Assembly (NCBI GenBank): GCA_037903355.1
Contig: JBAJFE010000005.1
Coordinates: 62,001 to 126,000 of the forward strand
Direction: 5' to 3'
DNA: 64,000 nt
DNA from: Trichuris trichiura
Lineage: Eukaryota > Nematoda > Enoplea > Trichinellida > Trichuridae
A program made the position numbers and the translations under genes. Below are positions 1 through 13,641 of this stretch, piece after piece (within the stretch, counting starts at the first letter, position 1; each line of letters begins with the position of its first letter). The notes under the pieces were generated by a model that saw only the letters and a program-made list of their open reading frames with translations, had not been told where the DNA came from and did not search any database.

Positions 1-2913
1 ACCATACGCAAAAGGAAGACACCATCGGGACGAAGGTAGTGATCGACAAAATTGGACAAATGCTTGCAATCTTTTTTCGAATCCGGCGGAGCATCCGACA
101 TGTCCAAAGCACGCTTAATGAAGGCGATGCGCAAGGCTGGAATCAGCACGGTTAACATCCAATACAACAGGTTGGCAAAGGTAAGAAAGGCAAGAATTAA
201 GAACCAAAGCCAAAGGAAGAGGAATATTTTTTCCGTGAACATATTGATCACTAGAACGCATTGCACGGTGTGCCGATGCAAATTGCCCAACACGCGGATG
301 TCAAAGTCGCATAGTGTCACACGGGGAAAGACACCGGAATTTTGCCATTCAATACCCTGAAGATTCAAACTCATCAATAGAGCTGACGTAACAAAACTTT
401 TTGACAGCGATGACGCTGACAAAATTTTCCATCATTCATCAATGGATAGCAACTTTATCCCATTTCGTTTCCGCCCGGCTCAGCCAGCTTGGTTGATACT
501 TTCTCAAGAATGAAGTTTTTAAAAAAATATTGCCACACAAAGCAGATGAAATGAAAAAGACGGAAAATGATATTTTCCTTTCAAAATACAGAAGATATAA
601 CTTAAACGTTTAGTTTAGGGCGAAAATGCTGGGACTGATGACAAGTCACCTCTTTCCTCTACTGGCATATACAGAAGCCTACAAGCTGACCAAGCGACAC
701 AATGGAGTATTAGTAATACACTGAAACTTTCCACGCGACTTTTTGAAGCAAGCAGAGATATGCTAACCGTTATCAACAAGACGGAAGCTTCAGGATTGAA
801 TTTGAAGATTTCGAAAGTACTAAGCGAAGTTAAATAGCCACCCTCGGGATACCAACAGGTTCCGAAGGCGGCAATTCGCAAACAAAAGAATTACTCCGGA
901 TATTCAACCGCGCGCAGTTTACGCAGACGGAAAACTGATCCCGCGCGCAATGCATCTTTCGTCTGGAGGCTGAACGAAGAGAAACCGACTAGGCATAAAA
1001 TGCTCGCAACTTTCAAGCAAGCATACGCCGAACAAAAACAAATAAATGTACGCAGTTTCAAAAAAAAACAACATAAACTTCCAGTAACTACAGCCCATTT
1101 ATGGTATGGATTTTCGGAAATCAGCACAGGCGAGCCGTCGTTGAAAGCGTAAGTTCGAAAATCTTAAGGAAGACCATTAAGACTTATTTGCATATTCAAA
1201 AATCAGCGTTACGCGAGCCGCGATGAAAACGAGACCTAATGAGGAGAACTCAAAGGTCAGAAAAGAAAAGGAAAACTATTCAGGCGTCACTACGTGGCTC
1301 TACAACAACTATTGACAAAAGATGGCCAACAGCAAACAATGCTTTAAAAAAAAGTGTAGTATACAACCGACGCAAAGTTTTCGCGCTGACAATGCAATGA
1401 TACCAAAATAGTCACTTCCGTTAGCGTACGGCTGTCCGTATAAAAAGGATAAAATGAGTTAAGCGAGTAAACTCGAACCTTAAGAAAAAAGTCTGCAAGC
1501 AACGAAAAGTAACAAAAGGCGATACGACCAAGCACCACATAACACAACAGTGTTCCTACGGAACACCGTTAGGGACTGCTATAATTTACATAAGCTCACT
1601 CGTCGGCGGCAAAAAAACAAAGTCTGCGCATGATAGCAAATACATTCAATAGACATATGGCAGCAAATGTTTGCGCTTTTCCAATTGTAAAAAGCGCGGG
1701 TTAAGCGCTACGCCAACAACTGAGAGGGACATTTCGGGAGCGTGAGCGCCTTAGCACATCTTAAAACTTGTTCCCGGAAAAGCTTTTGCTTAAATAGAAG
1801 CGCTCTCTTTTCTCGCTCAGCATCTTTAGGCTTAAGATTATTGGAAGAAGAAGGAAACTGCTCGTCTAAGCAGTAAACATAATGGAAATTACGCTAAGAG
1901 CAAAGCTGCTAACGCTGTCAGCGACTCAGTCAAAATGAAACAACATGCTGAAACTATATAGCAACCAAAGCTGAGAAAGATAGGTCATTAAGGCTGGCAA
2001 GTGTCGTCTTCCCAAGCAGTGACGTTACAACGAAGCGCGTAAACTTTAAACGCTAACCGGAGCCGTCATTAACGTTCTCACTGCACCTTTTCGTCGCCTG
2101 AATATACGCCAGACGAGGAAAAGCTAAAAAAAACGTCGAACTCACCTGCAAAAGGTTCATGATGACGCTAGCGCCAAGGAAGGCGGTACTTTCGCTAGCT
2201 AGGAACCGATTCAACAAGAAGAATTGACCAAAAACGTTCACAAAGTACAAGGACTTTACAAAACAGTATATGAGCGTAACGTAGGCGCCATACAGCTTGC
2301 CAATGCGGACAAAAGCCCACAAGTAAACGGATCGTTCCCTACGACTGTACTCGCGCTGATAGCGCAACGCGTCGTCAATATGCCTGGAAAGCACATTGAC
2401 CGTATAAAGGCGATTCTGAGGTTCTATATTCCTAGGATCCGTGGCAAGCTCCAGTACGCCCAGTACATTTATTCCTGCAAGTAAAGAAACAGTCGATAAA
2501 AAAAAGCGACATAGCCAAATGATATATAGCCAACCTGACTGGGCGTTCATGAATCGCCATACCGATGTGGGAACATAAAACATCAACGCTTCGATGGCTA
2601 ATACAAACGGAACCCATTGATAGTAACCAATCTGGCGTTCTTCCCGATCGTCAATCTGCTGCGGAATAAAGTCGTCGAAAGGCACCCAATACGTATTCTG
2701 TATCCAACAATAATTTTCCGCGTACTGCTCCATCGCTTTGGTAAATTGTGCTGGCACCCAACACTCGATTGGATGGCCGGCATATTGCTTAGCCGACACC
2801 AGTATAGCCATCATGATAATAACGCCAGTGGTATAATAATAGTTGAGACGATCAACAAAGTCATCGTCGACGCGCGGTTCAATCGACTTGAGTACGCTGG
2901 TTAAAAAGTGCAT
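1..2913 (-). CDS. Innexin (gap-junction channel subunit), 3' end missing
   Basis: Innexins are four-helix membrane proteins that form invertebrate gap junctions and hemichannels. Two coding exons are visible: 2146-2913 (256 codons) and 1-356, joined in phase 0 by a GT-AG intron (donor GTGAGT). The start is the Met at 2913, because the following sequence (PRVDDDFVDRLNYYYTT) is the family's conserved N-terminus. An AG lies one base before this ATG, so it may sit just inside a spliced exon. TM1 precedes the first extracellular loop, which has the paired cysteines (ECW...NYCW). TM2 opens with the signature YYQWVPF. Exon 2 carries the FPRVTLCDFD block, then TM4 and part of the cytoplasmic tail. 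The gene runs off the left edge, so its C-terminus is not seen. Family assignment is secure; the paralog is not determined. Confidence 0.93.
357..2145 (-). other. Innexin intron
   Basis: This is the 1.8-kb intron between the two visible innexin exons. It is AT-leaning, and I see no coding stretch or repeat in it that I can support. Confidence 0.8.
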
Positions 2914-5900
2914 GCTGAATATGGATTGTAGATGGTATCCAGCGCCACGGCCTCCCAGAGGGTGACCACCAAGCGCCGCGTGGTGCTGGGTCACCGGAGC
3001 CGGAACCACCGGGTTCCAGACTGAGCCGCCGACTCGATCGCCCGCTGCAAAATAAATTTCAATCAGTAAACAACCGTTTTCGGACCAAAAGCAATTCTAC
3101 CAAACCAAACGCTCAAACCCCAATGCTTTGCAGCAAAACCGGCGCGCGCGCGATAGCTCAGTCTCACCTTTATCCATCAGCCTTAGCAGCTCCAAAGGGC
3201 CTTTGCCTCAAATTTCGTCAAGGCAAGAAAAAAAGACTCGTCGATGCATAGCTAACGAGACTGCAATTCGAGAAGATGGCACAAGCGCTTCATCGCCTTC
3301 TCTAACAAGCCTGAAGGGTCCATTAAGTAATAAAGGAGGTGAGCCATTCAATCGCCATACAACAAAGCGAAAGCAATGCAGACAACATTATATGAGGCCA
3401 ATGCGTATAAGCTTTTTTTTTTGAAAGTGTACACCGGAAATTTTAAACACCGTAGTCGCCATCCCATTCGACGCTTGCGTACATGACGCGGTCATATAAG
3501 AGAGCAACTGGCTCACGTTGGAATTCAGGTAATTTAGGGGCAACAATAACTGCGGACATAAGGTTTTTTAATGGCCACAATACGTTAGCAATTTCCAGCG
3601 GAGAAATGGACACCCGACGAAAGGTTGAAAGACGAAGCGGACAAATGTGGCGCGCATGAGTCGAAAGTTTAAAATTTCAAATAATGGCATCCCCCCGAAA
3701 TCTCAAAAGCGACTAGAAGAGCCTAAAGGCGCTGCAGCTGGCTGTAGACGAAGTTGCGCTTAGTTTAAGGTTTAAAAGAGAGGGTAGTTGCGTACTCACC
3801 TTGACTTACTGTAAAAATCTTTCGATTGACTTAAAAAATGAACAATCACGCAGCGATGAAGCATCCGACAAGGCGAAAGGCCAGTCGGCTTCCAACGACC
3901 GCGTCAACGGGAAACAACTGCAACCATTGGATTGGGTTCAGAGCCAACGGAACACATCCGGACAACGCGTGCGCGTGCAAGCAAGAAAAAAACAAATATT
4001 GCTTCAACTTTGAAGCATTACGCTGTTGGAGTAGGAATGAGCACGGAAAGTAGATAAAACGTTTCGCCGATTGGTGAAGGTGAAATTTGCTTAACGGGCT
4101 TGCAGGGGCGTCTAGCAGCGGCGGCGGCTTCAGCCATCACAACGGGGCACCGCTGCTGTCAGCGACCCAATGATGAGAAACGACTTTCGAACGAAGCGCA
4201 CAAATCACGCGCATTTGCTTTCTACGTTGGACAGGTAACTAAAAAAGCCACGCGGAAAGCGGTTTCGCACGTTCGCTGCGATTCCGAAAAAGGTAGGCTG
4301 ACCATTCGGCCAAACGCTAAGGCTCATATCCTTAGCAAGCTTTGAAGACTGAGTTAAAGCATCATTTGATTTTAAAAAATCAAATAACCATAGACCATGA
4401 ATGAATGAATAATAAACAAAGCGGTTAAAGATGAATAAGCACCCACCGAACATAACGCGTCCAGGCGGTTTGGCAGTCGAAGGCTTGTCGTGGATTTCTA
4501 CGTGAGGAGCTATATCACCATCCGAGAGCCCAAAGCCGTTGTTATTTCAAAAGGCAAAAATAGACATATGGTTTAGATGAGAGACGAGAGACAGAGAGAG
4601 AGTAGCAAGCAAATGCCGGCAGCGCCAAGTGCACGAAGGCAACAAACGTTTGCCATCGATTCCAACACAACAACCTTCTCCTATTCACCGAATGGACGCA
4701 AGGCGAAGTAGAGGGGCAAAGAGTAAGCGGAATACTTTCACTCCGCTTCCGTCCAACGAATCCTTCAATTGCCAATGGAAAATGATACACCATAAAAGTC
4801 ATCATTGAGAAGAAGGCCGTCTCTTTACTACGGAACGTAATTGGCAGCTCGATGGCGCCCAAAGTATGATTTAAATGCCTTCACATCTAGTAAATGATTA
4901 ATGGCTAAGCTAAAACGACCATAAGATATGCGTTTTATTTCGTCGTGACGAAGGGCACGTCACTTGCTAGACACTGGCACGCGTTTAACGGAGAAACGAC
5001 GAAGAAAAGTTGCTGCAAGAAAACGGCACTCGATTGGGGACAACCCGTTGGGCGCTTTATATCTCTTGCTAAAGCTGCGCGTGGTCGGCGACCGACCGAA
5101 CTTATCTGCAAAGATCCGCTTTTCAACGAGTAAAAGAAAAAAGGGAAAAAGCGATGGTGATTTCCCGTCGCTTTTTTGGCGTGAAAATTTTTCAGAAAAA
5201 AACCGAAGTGAAGACAACTCGCGCGATCTTGAAGAGCCGATTGACGCAAACACGTATATCGAAACGGTAGGAAAAATGAACAGAGCCTATGCGCATATAT
5301 ACGCGCGCGCGTATATGTTGAGGCGGAGTTGTTGGGCTCTTTGACAACTAATAATAAAAGCGTACGCAAGCGGCTTTGCGCCAAGGGAAAAAAACCTTCG
5401 GATAAAAGCTAATGCTAATGTTCGCAGCTGTTTTGCCGCCCAAGAAGATCGCTCAGCAGCCAAAGGCAAGTCCAACGAGTTACGGTAGCCTCGGGCGGTT
5501 GTCGGCTAAAAGCGTACAACTTTATACGAAAATGCCGCTGTATCGGAAGCGCGCCAACAAGTCATCGGTAAAATGATGGCTGGGAAAAGTAAAAAGCAAA
5601 AATGAAAATTCAACCCAAAGCAATATACACAACACAGCGTCAACTCAAAGGAGCCTTCAACAATGCGTATATTGAAGTCACGTTAAAGGAATGTCGCAAC
5701 AGGTGCGTGCCAACGCCTTGTTGTCAACGCAGCACCTGTGTTAATCGAATGGAAGACTCACCTTATCGACCCAGAAGTTATGTTGAACAGAAACCGCTTC
5801 AATGGGAGGACGAAATGGCTGAGCGCATAGCAAAGACATCGCATATACTGGGTGCTCCGGGCAGTAGCCGAACTTTTAAATGCCTCCTCCGTGACGGAAG

Positions 5901-8900
5901 TTTTTTTTTCTCGCTCTCGCGAGTTGCAACTGCAAAATGCGCCACTTGGCGACAGGGACGTTGCACAGACTGAGAAATAAATTTCAAAAAGGCGACCCCA
6001 ACGTGGCACAAAAGGGTCCGGCGCATTTCGGCACACGGCACTTCAGTATGCGTCACCGCGTCCCGGCTACTTACAGCTTAGTCATCGGACAAGGTATTCG
6101 CGAAGATGAGAACTACTTTTAAAAAAACTAAGCTACAACTTTTCTTGTCAAGTCAACAAAGTGCAATCTTTAACAATTACGATACAACATGGGTAAAACG
6201 CAGCCGCCTCCCTCTAACTTGGGTTTGCCGCGCAATATAGCGAGTAAGGATATAAATTACTTGCTGCAGCTTCAGCATGCATCATAGGTAGCAAGCACTA
6301 TATCGGGCAGGAATGAGCTTATGAGCGTATAACAACAGCAAGCGAGGTAGAAACGACAGAAAATATATGTGTATATATAAATGATTAAAATCTACAGCCA
6401 TAACGTACTTCGCGCTTGGCACCAACGTCAGTTGATGAATTCTGTGAAAAGTCGGTTAGGAAAAGCGCACCTTGACGTTCCGAACCGATTCAGCGGCTGT
6501 TCGGCCAAGTCTGGCGGCAAACTTGTGAAACCTTGCTTCGCTTAGACGTTTTTTATTTCTTTGCGCTTGGAGACGAACGCCCGGAAAGAAGAAGGCCCGC
6601 AAAGCATGCTCGCTCGACAAGGATATTCGCATTGCGCAACTGCTCGCCAATGCGGCAAAGTGCGCAATAACCAACCTTATTGCAAAGGCTGCTGCAAGAA
6701 CAAAAAAACGTATCTTTTTTTGGGGCCGCGCGAAATGAATCCCCTTCAACCGTACAACACGAATTAGACAAACGCACTGTTGATAACCGGACGCTTTTTT
6801 CTTGTCACCAATTATTGGCGCGCGTAGATACCTCCTATTGCTCTGTTGCTTTAAAAGGCAACGGGAAAGAGCGAAATGTTGCCGCGGTATCGCGGCGGGA
6901 TGGAACGAAAAAGTTACGTTTACAACTTCAATGAACTACCGCTATTAGCTATCTTATTATCGCGTCAAAACGTAATTACCGCTAGCCGCAGTCGTTCGAA
7001 ACTAGCTCGGAAAGGTCAGTGAAGAAAAGTTACAGTTTTTTGTTCCTCTTCGTTTTCCGGTCGTCCACGCGTATTATTATTATTAAACTACACCGAACCT
7101 ACGATGTTAGGGAAAAGGCGTGTCAACATTATGCAATCACAATTTACTAATATATTAATGTATAGGCGTTTTCGAAATTTTCTAAACTACATTACTTATA
7201 TGCCTACTAAGTTGAGGTAAATGCTTCTGGGCAAATGAATCACCAGCGGGAAAATAACGCAGCGCAACAAAGTATAACTGCTCATGTGCAGCAGCACTCC
7301 GCGCTGCTCTTTGACGAGACAGCTGAGCGGTACAAGAGAAGAAATGTTTTCAATATACGACCGGAAGGCATAATGTTAACTAACTTTAAAATGACAATTC
7401 ATGTTAGACAGAAGAAATAAAGTTAAAAAAAGCGCTTAACAAGAAGACCGTATAATCGACTTCCCGCCATCGCGCACATCAAGGTTCAAAGGGGACTATT
7501 TTACCGCACGGCTGCGAGCGAACGAGAATTAAAACTTTAGCAATAAACTTAATGAGTTGTAAGGGCAAAATAAAAAGCTCGTTGAAAAGCAGAAGCATGC
7601 ATCATTAAAATTGATTTTGGTATCCGGCGGCGGCAATAGCTTGCGGCTTCAACGTTTCGCAAAGCGCGTCCAAAAAGAGCCGCAATGGATAGGTACCTTT
7701 TTTTCTTGAAAAGGACAAACAAAACAAACAATTGCTACGTTGCAAAATAGGCCATTTAACTTTCCGCGCGGCAAAGCAACAACCCAAAGGATGAACTTTA
7801 AACGAAACTTTTCTGCTTCCTTCGGATGCCGTATAGTTTAAGTGAAGTTCCGAATCCCGAAAAGAGTTTGTTCGTTTTTCCAAAGCATTCCGCGTATTTT
7901 ATTAACGACGAGATCAAAATCATTGCTAAATGATCGAGTATAAACAAGTGTTTGCGTCTCTCGGCTCTTTAATGAATAAGCGGACTACAAAAGGTGCCCA
8001 CTGCCCTAACGATAGCTAAAGTTATTTAGTCGGCTGGAACCTGTTACGAAATGTTGCATGTTTTTAATTACTAATACTTCTTGCCAATATGAAGACATGA
8101 GAATCAAAAGCTGTCATTCCGTCTAGTAACCAAGGAGGAGCATAACATGCCAAGCGCACTCAATCATCAATAAAATTGACATAAGCTACGGGAACGTGAT
8201 TATCATATTGGCAATTCGTAACTGGCATTCATTTCACCTGCAAGAACTACGCGAACAGATGTTCACGTCAAATCTAGAAAGCCGAAGAGCAAATAACCAT
8301 TCAAATCTTTTGACAGCGAAAATATAATATTACAATAAAAAAAATTGACCAACAGAGAATGCCGGAAAACCTGCAACACTATACTATATAGCCGTTTGTT
8401 GACTAAGGCAATGCGTAAGGTTCGTACGGGGTGAAAATAAGCAAGAATTGGCAAAGGAAATTCTCTTACAGCGTAGGCTGTTATTTGCGTACAAATCTTT
8501 GGGATGCGATGACTTAATTATATGCAAATTAATAATCTTATAGCAAAAAGAACAATTTCCGTAGCGAAGTTTACTACAAATAAATACATTCAGTGTTGTT
8601 AAATGAAGAACAATGAAATGCATCTGCGCAACGCATTGCAATTGTCGGAGTGTGCATAATCGCTGGAGAGCTTGCGCGCAGATGACAGGTAGCCCGGAGG
8701 GTCGACTTGTGGAATTTAGTAAAGTGCATGCATGCGTAGGCTTAAAGTCATGCTCCCGCCTGCAGCTTACCTACAAGAGACATAGCTGAACAAGGAGTCT
8801 CCGAATTTCGAACGCGGTTGGTATTCTTACAAATGATTAAACGCCTTCGTAAGCCATTTTTAACCGCCGAACAGCGAAGCCTTCCTATCAACTGCTCGTC

Positions 8901-11900
8901 AAGAAGCACCGTCATAGAAGTTGCAATTTCAAGTCCATTTCGTACGCTTATGCAACTCGCTTACGTCATCCAATTTTAAAAAGGTAAAGCGCGGCAAAAA
9001 AGGCTGTCTTATCTGTCTGCGTTATTCGCTACGACCAAAATGAGTTCAACATGTTGAGCGTAGGACCAAATAAGGAATGCTAAAATGCACACTGTACACT
9101 CTGCGCTTCTTTCGATCTTGATGACTTAACGTGAGACATGACGCAAAGGCGTGGTGATCACTGCCCGTCCCAAATTGCGAAGAAACTTTGGAAAAAAAAA
9201 TTACCTTGAAGTAATGCTATATAAGTTGTACATTTCCTCCTTGAAGAGCAGCCATAGACGACAAGTTTATCGTTCAATTTTAAAAGCACAACAATATAGA
9301 AGAGTCGATTAGCTTACATGCAATATGGCATTGCTTGACTATGTCGCGCAAACGAGAAGCTACTTATGCTCAGCAGAGTTGGAAGACTAAAATGTCGCGC
9401 GTACGACATGGCAAAGGGAAAGCTGAGAACGCAACGCAGTTACGCGGATATACTAGAACGTTGAAGCTCTTCAACTTGCAACGGATATCACTTAAACTTC
9501 CAATGGCTTTTCTTTACGCGCCAACCGGCTATGACATAAGAATAATTTTCATCTTGAAAATACCTTCATAAAATCACGAATAGATGCTGCAAGGTGTGAG
9601 CAGTATTATTTGACCGTTGGTGTGTTGAAATTATCCAAAACATTCAAGCTTTCGAGAATAGCAGCAGCTTCTTGATGCAATGATAATGCAAGGACATTAC
9701 AGAAGCTCACATCTTTCCGGAAAGCCTATCGCTAAGCGTTCATCTTCTTTGCGCGCATCTGTTAAGCAACTATTTATAGAGACTTGAACGTCATTTAGAA
9801 AGAGGAAGGCCGGTTCGAAGCTGAACAATTTTCTACTCGTTCGAACAGCTAAGAAAGGTGATCATGTTGCAAAACACAGACTGAACTCTCCAATAAATGA
9901 ATCGACAAAGCGTGAAACCAATTCACAACTGCTTACTAGAATAAGCTGCCCAATTTACCGTACTAAGCCTGATGAAATTAGGCGCGAAACAGGCGTTGCT
10001 CAAAATGAAAATTTTAAAACTGACTTCTGCAATACAAGCGTAAATACATTCGCTTTTGAACACTTACCCCATGCTAGCTGATAGACCAACGAGGATTGGC
10101 GTTGAAAATTGATTGTTCAATCTTCCAGTCGTTTACTTTTCGCGTCAGCTTGCAATAGAAGAGATACTTTCACCAGAGGGGCAGAATCTTCTTTTTTGGA
10201 AAGTTCAAAAAACATCACGAGCATATTCGACCTCCGAAAGCGTCCGGAGGATATGTCATAAGAGATACTAAAAATACAGAAGTTAGTCATGGTGCTAAAA
10301 GAAAATAAAAACATTGAAATCTTTGCCATTACTAGTTTATGCTATCTTCAAGATAATTATATGCCTACTGTAAGACGAAGTCGAGAAACTATGGAGATAA
10401 GGCAGGAAACGCAAAGAACAGCAAATGTCTAACCTGAATGAATGATAACTGCTTTTGCGTGTTTTTATCCGTCTTTGCGATAAAGGGATAGCCTATTCGT
10501 GGATGAAAGATCTTTTCCCTTAAGCTTCAATGTAGTTATCGTTCAGCGCTCCCATAAATGCTGCCAGCATTATGGTAATTCGTAAATGTCACATTTTTTT
10601 CGGAGCTGCACATGAAGCTCTGCTTGCGCTTGTCGTAAAGCGTCAAGCTGATTCGGATCTTCAAAATGATCAAAATGGCCTGAAAACAACCAGCAGTAGA
10701 TTACGAGGAGTACGAAAGCGAAGAAAACAAGCGCGGTTAACTTTTTAAAGATGGGTCTTTCCTTTTTCCGATAAAAGCAAAATGTTTCAACTAGGCAATA
10801 TCATCAGAGTTGGCGCATTACGAATAAGTAAAATAAGCGGCTTTATGAAACAGATATGAAACAAAATATTTCTCCACTGACGCTGAATGGCCATTTTGCT
10901 TCGTGTAAACTTTTTTAGCCAATTTAAATAACAATTCGTTCTTTGCGTCAATGTTAGCAGTATTTTATTGCGGAAAATATACACAATCTGTCTTTCAGGA
11001 AAAAGCGTAATGAAAGAAGGCAGCTTATTAAAACTAAAGAAGAATAATTGCGGCACCAATTAAACCTATTCAACAACTGCTAACTTAACAGTGGTATTTT
11101 TTTTGTAAACAGCCGCATGAGCTCAAGAAACGTATTACGAGCGACAGTCGGATTAAAACGTACAAAATTTGGGCTACAAAATTATAATGCAAGTTTGGTA
11201 TTACACAAAGATAAGCTAATCGCGGGAAACTGACATAAAAGGTGACAATAAGTTGTTAACGACAGTTGCGCTGCTACAAGCAGTAAATGACCTGAAAATC
11301 AGTAACTGTACTGCTTTTATTCCACCGGAAAATTTTGTTTCTGGAAAGAATAGTTAAGGTGAAATAGTCAGAAAATGCATCCCGCACTGACCTGTTCAAG
11401 AATTTTATTCACTTCCTTGCTATTGTTGCAGCAGATTCCTTGCTTTAGCAAAAGGCTGTACGCTTAGCTTCAACGTGTTTGTAAAATTCTAACGTAGCGA
11501 ATGTAAAGGAATTTGCCGAAACAGATTTTAGCTTCAAGCAATTCTTTCAATTATGCCGATTAGTTTTTCACGGCTAACAATCAAGTTCCGTTACAGTAAG
11601 CCCTTACTGCGCCAAAGTTACGAAACAGCCTTTTGCAAAGCTTGACTCGTTGATCTATTGCCGCAAAGTCATTTAAACATGTTGCTCATGAACTTTTGTT
11701 GCATAATTGCACACGCTTCTTTTTATTGTTCCCAATACTAAAAATTACACCAAGATAATGAGACAGTAAACGCCGAGTACATTCAATAAACAGTTGTGCA
11801 TATGCAGTTATATATATATATGTATATATATATATGCACAGCTGACAGTTAGTATATAGCCCGGTGAACGAATAACTGAATTGTCTGGGCAACTAAGTGA

Positions 11901-11968
11901 TGAAATGCAAACGAATAACATGTTTTTGGTTAATAGACACAGTATTCTATGTTCAGCAGCAACATTGG
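2914..11968. other. 9-kb stretch without a supportable gene
   Basis: It holds only short ORFs with basic, low-complexity translations and no recognisable domain. The longest, about 149 codons on the minus strand at 4935-5384, looks like chance. A near-palindromic alternating purine/pyrimidine stretch (CATATATACGCGCGCG...) lies at about 5294-5317. An AT/TA microsatellite lies at about 11811-11836. The 5' untranslated region and promoter of the innexin should lie in the low-coordinate part, but no element can be pinpointed. Confidence 0.6.
11811..11836. repeat. (AT)n microsatellite
   Basis: This is an imperfect alternating TA/AT run interrupted by single G residues, just downstream of the first H2A.Z gene. 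It is a simple repeat with no inferred function. Confidence 0.75.
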
Positions 11969-12557
11969 TCATTCGATCTGTGATCGATCTTTGCCCTGCG
12001 GAGGGAGCGAACTGATGTTCATACTTGCTGGAGGAACGTTCTTCCCCACGAGCGAACGATGAATATGCGGAATAACGCCTACAATACGTTTTTGGCAGAA
12101 ACAGATTCATTTCGTAGACAATTACCTCCTCCAGCAATGGTAGCTTTAATAAGCGTGTCGAGCTCTTCATCGCCGCGGATAGCCAAATGCAGATGTCTTG
12201 GCGTGATTCTTTTCACTTTCAAGTCCTTTGAAGCATTCCCTGCCAACTCCAACACCTGAAAGCAGGGACAACATTAGCAGTGGGTGAAACGAACGCGTGG
12301 AAGGATTTTTTTTACCTCAGCAGTCAAATACTCCAAAATTGCGGCGGTATAGACGGCCGCTGTTGCTCCAACTCGACCATGGCTTGTTGTTCGATCCTTC
12401 AGAAATCGATGGATACGCCCGACAGGGAATTGGAGACCAGCACGAGTACTACGACTTATGATCTTCTGTTTTGCTTTTCCGCTTTCTTTTCCGGCTTTTC
12501 CAGCAGGCTAAAAGTAGTAGAGTAGTCTTTGCAGAGCGCTGTACCACCACCAACCAT
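11969..12557 (-). CDS. H2A.Z: Histone variant H2A.Z, copy 1, with C-terminal SQ motif
   Basis: H2A.Z replaces canonical H2A in nucleosomes, mainly near promoters. The exons are 12555-12557 (the ATG alone), 12316-12507, 12126-12255 and 11969-12078. All introns are short GT-AG, and the model gives 144 aa in one frame. The N-tail is Lys-rich (AGKESGKAK). The histone fold runs from [13 protein letters not shown] through [10 protein letters not shown] and [10 protein letters not shown]. The H2A.Z-diagnostic docking region [17 protein letters not shown], followed by VIPHIHR, is complete and close to nematode HTZ-1. The tail after GK is about 23 residues long and ends S-Q-I-E, placing an SQ four residues from the end as in H2A.X and Drosophila H2Av. 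The first donor (ATG|GTTGGT) is weaker than that of copy 2. It is a tandem paralog of the gene at 13642-14286. Confidence 0.92.
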
Positions 12558-13641
12558 TGTCACTCCAGCGAAACGAATAAACGACTAAGCAGTAAACAAG
12601 TACAGTGCACCTCGATTCCCAGAATTGATGTAAGCAGAGCAGCTACCTGCACACCGTTTAAGTTGAGCGTTTTAAAGAATTGCAAAAGATAAACTGAAAT
12701 ATGGAACTTTTCAATCGTCTGAAAAGTAAAGTTTTAAAAATATGTTTAAAAATAATTATAAATAACGCTGATTTAAAAACATTTTGTTACGTGGTAGAAC
12801 AAGAGGGCTACAGCCATCAACGCCTACACGAAATTTAATTGATTCGGAAAGCTACATACATTATTAAGCACTTTTAAACTTCATTTTTCAAAGAAACTGC
12901 CCATCCATGCACCTTTAATGCACAGTTAGTTCACCTGAAGTATGTATCTGTTACTAACGAGAAAAACTAAAAACAGACTGTATGAAGCTGCATGATGGAT
13001 TGATACAAAAAATTCACGTTCATTAGGCTTATTTTTTCAGCTATGCCAGAACGGATGGTCTCATTTCACAAAAAATTAATGCATGCGCAGCGAACGTTCA
13101 CTATTCAGCAAAATGATATCCTCAGATGGGACATAAGCGTCTCAAAGTTTCAAACTAGGGGACTACGACTGAAAATCAGAGTTTGCAACGGAATTGCAGC
13201 CTTCTGTTTGAAGACTGCAACCATTACGCCAAAATGCGGTGCACTGTTTTCGTTTGCGCTTAAAAGTTCGCCAGCGATCCTTTTCAATATTATCAATGCC
13301 TAAGCATGTGTTTATCGATTCTATTTTCCGTTATTTAACAGAAGATCGGTAGTTTTGATTCTCAGCTGTCAAATTCCATTCTTCGTTGCTTACATAAAAG
13401 AGTTTGTGTTCTAGTTTTCTTCAAATAGGAAGCGGAATGCTGATGGAAAACATTTTTTTTAACACTAAATAATTTTATTCAAATGCATTAGATAGAGGAG
13501 CACACAACAAATCGATTAAAGGTCATTTCATGCACTGCCACCTCACATATAAGGCAAACTGTAGAAATGGATAAGCTGTGGAATATGTGAGCACACGATT
13601 GCACTTTGCAATCAGAAAAGACTGAATACAACGTCAGTGTT
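12558..13641. other. Spacer between the two H2A.Z genes
   Basis: This 1.1-kb spacer would hold the promoter of copy 1 and the 3' flank of copy 2. I see no gene in it. It is AT-rich with short T and A runs but no clear regulatory motif. Confidence 0.6.

Noticed and set aside
2914..3009. In-frame extension of the innexin upstream of Met 2913
   Set aside because: The extension starts with a GTG, is His/Gly-rich and unlike innexin N-termini, which begin right before PRVDDDFVDRLN.
5294..5317. CG/AT palindrome as a regulatory site
   Set aside because: Alternating simple sequence is palindromic by nature; nothing links it to a gene.
4935..5384. 149-codon minus-strand ORF
   Set aside because: Its composition is basic and Phe/Leu/Ser-rich with no domain, and other frames over the same bases are also open, as expected by chance.
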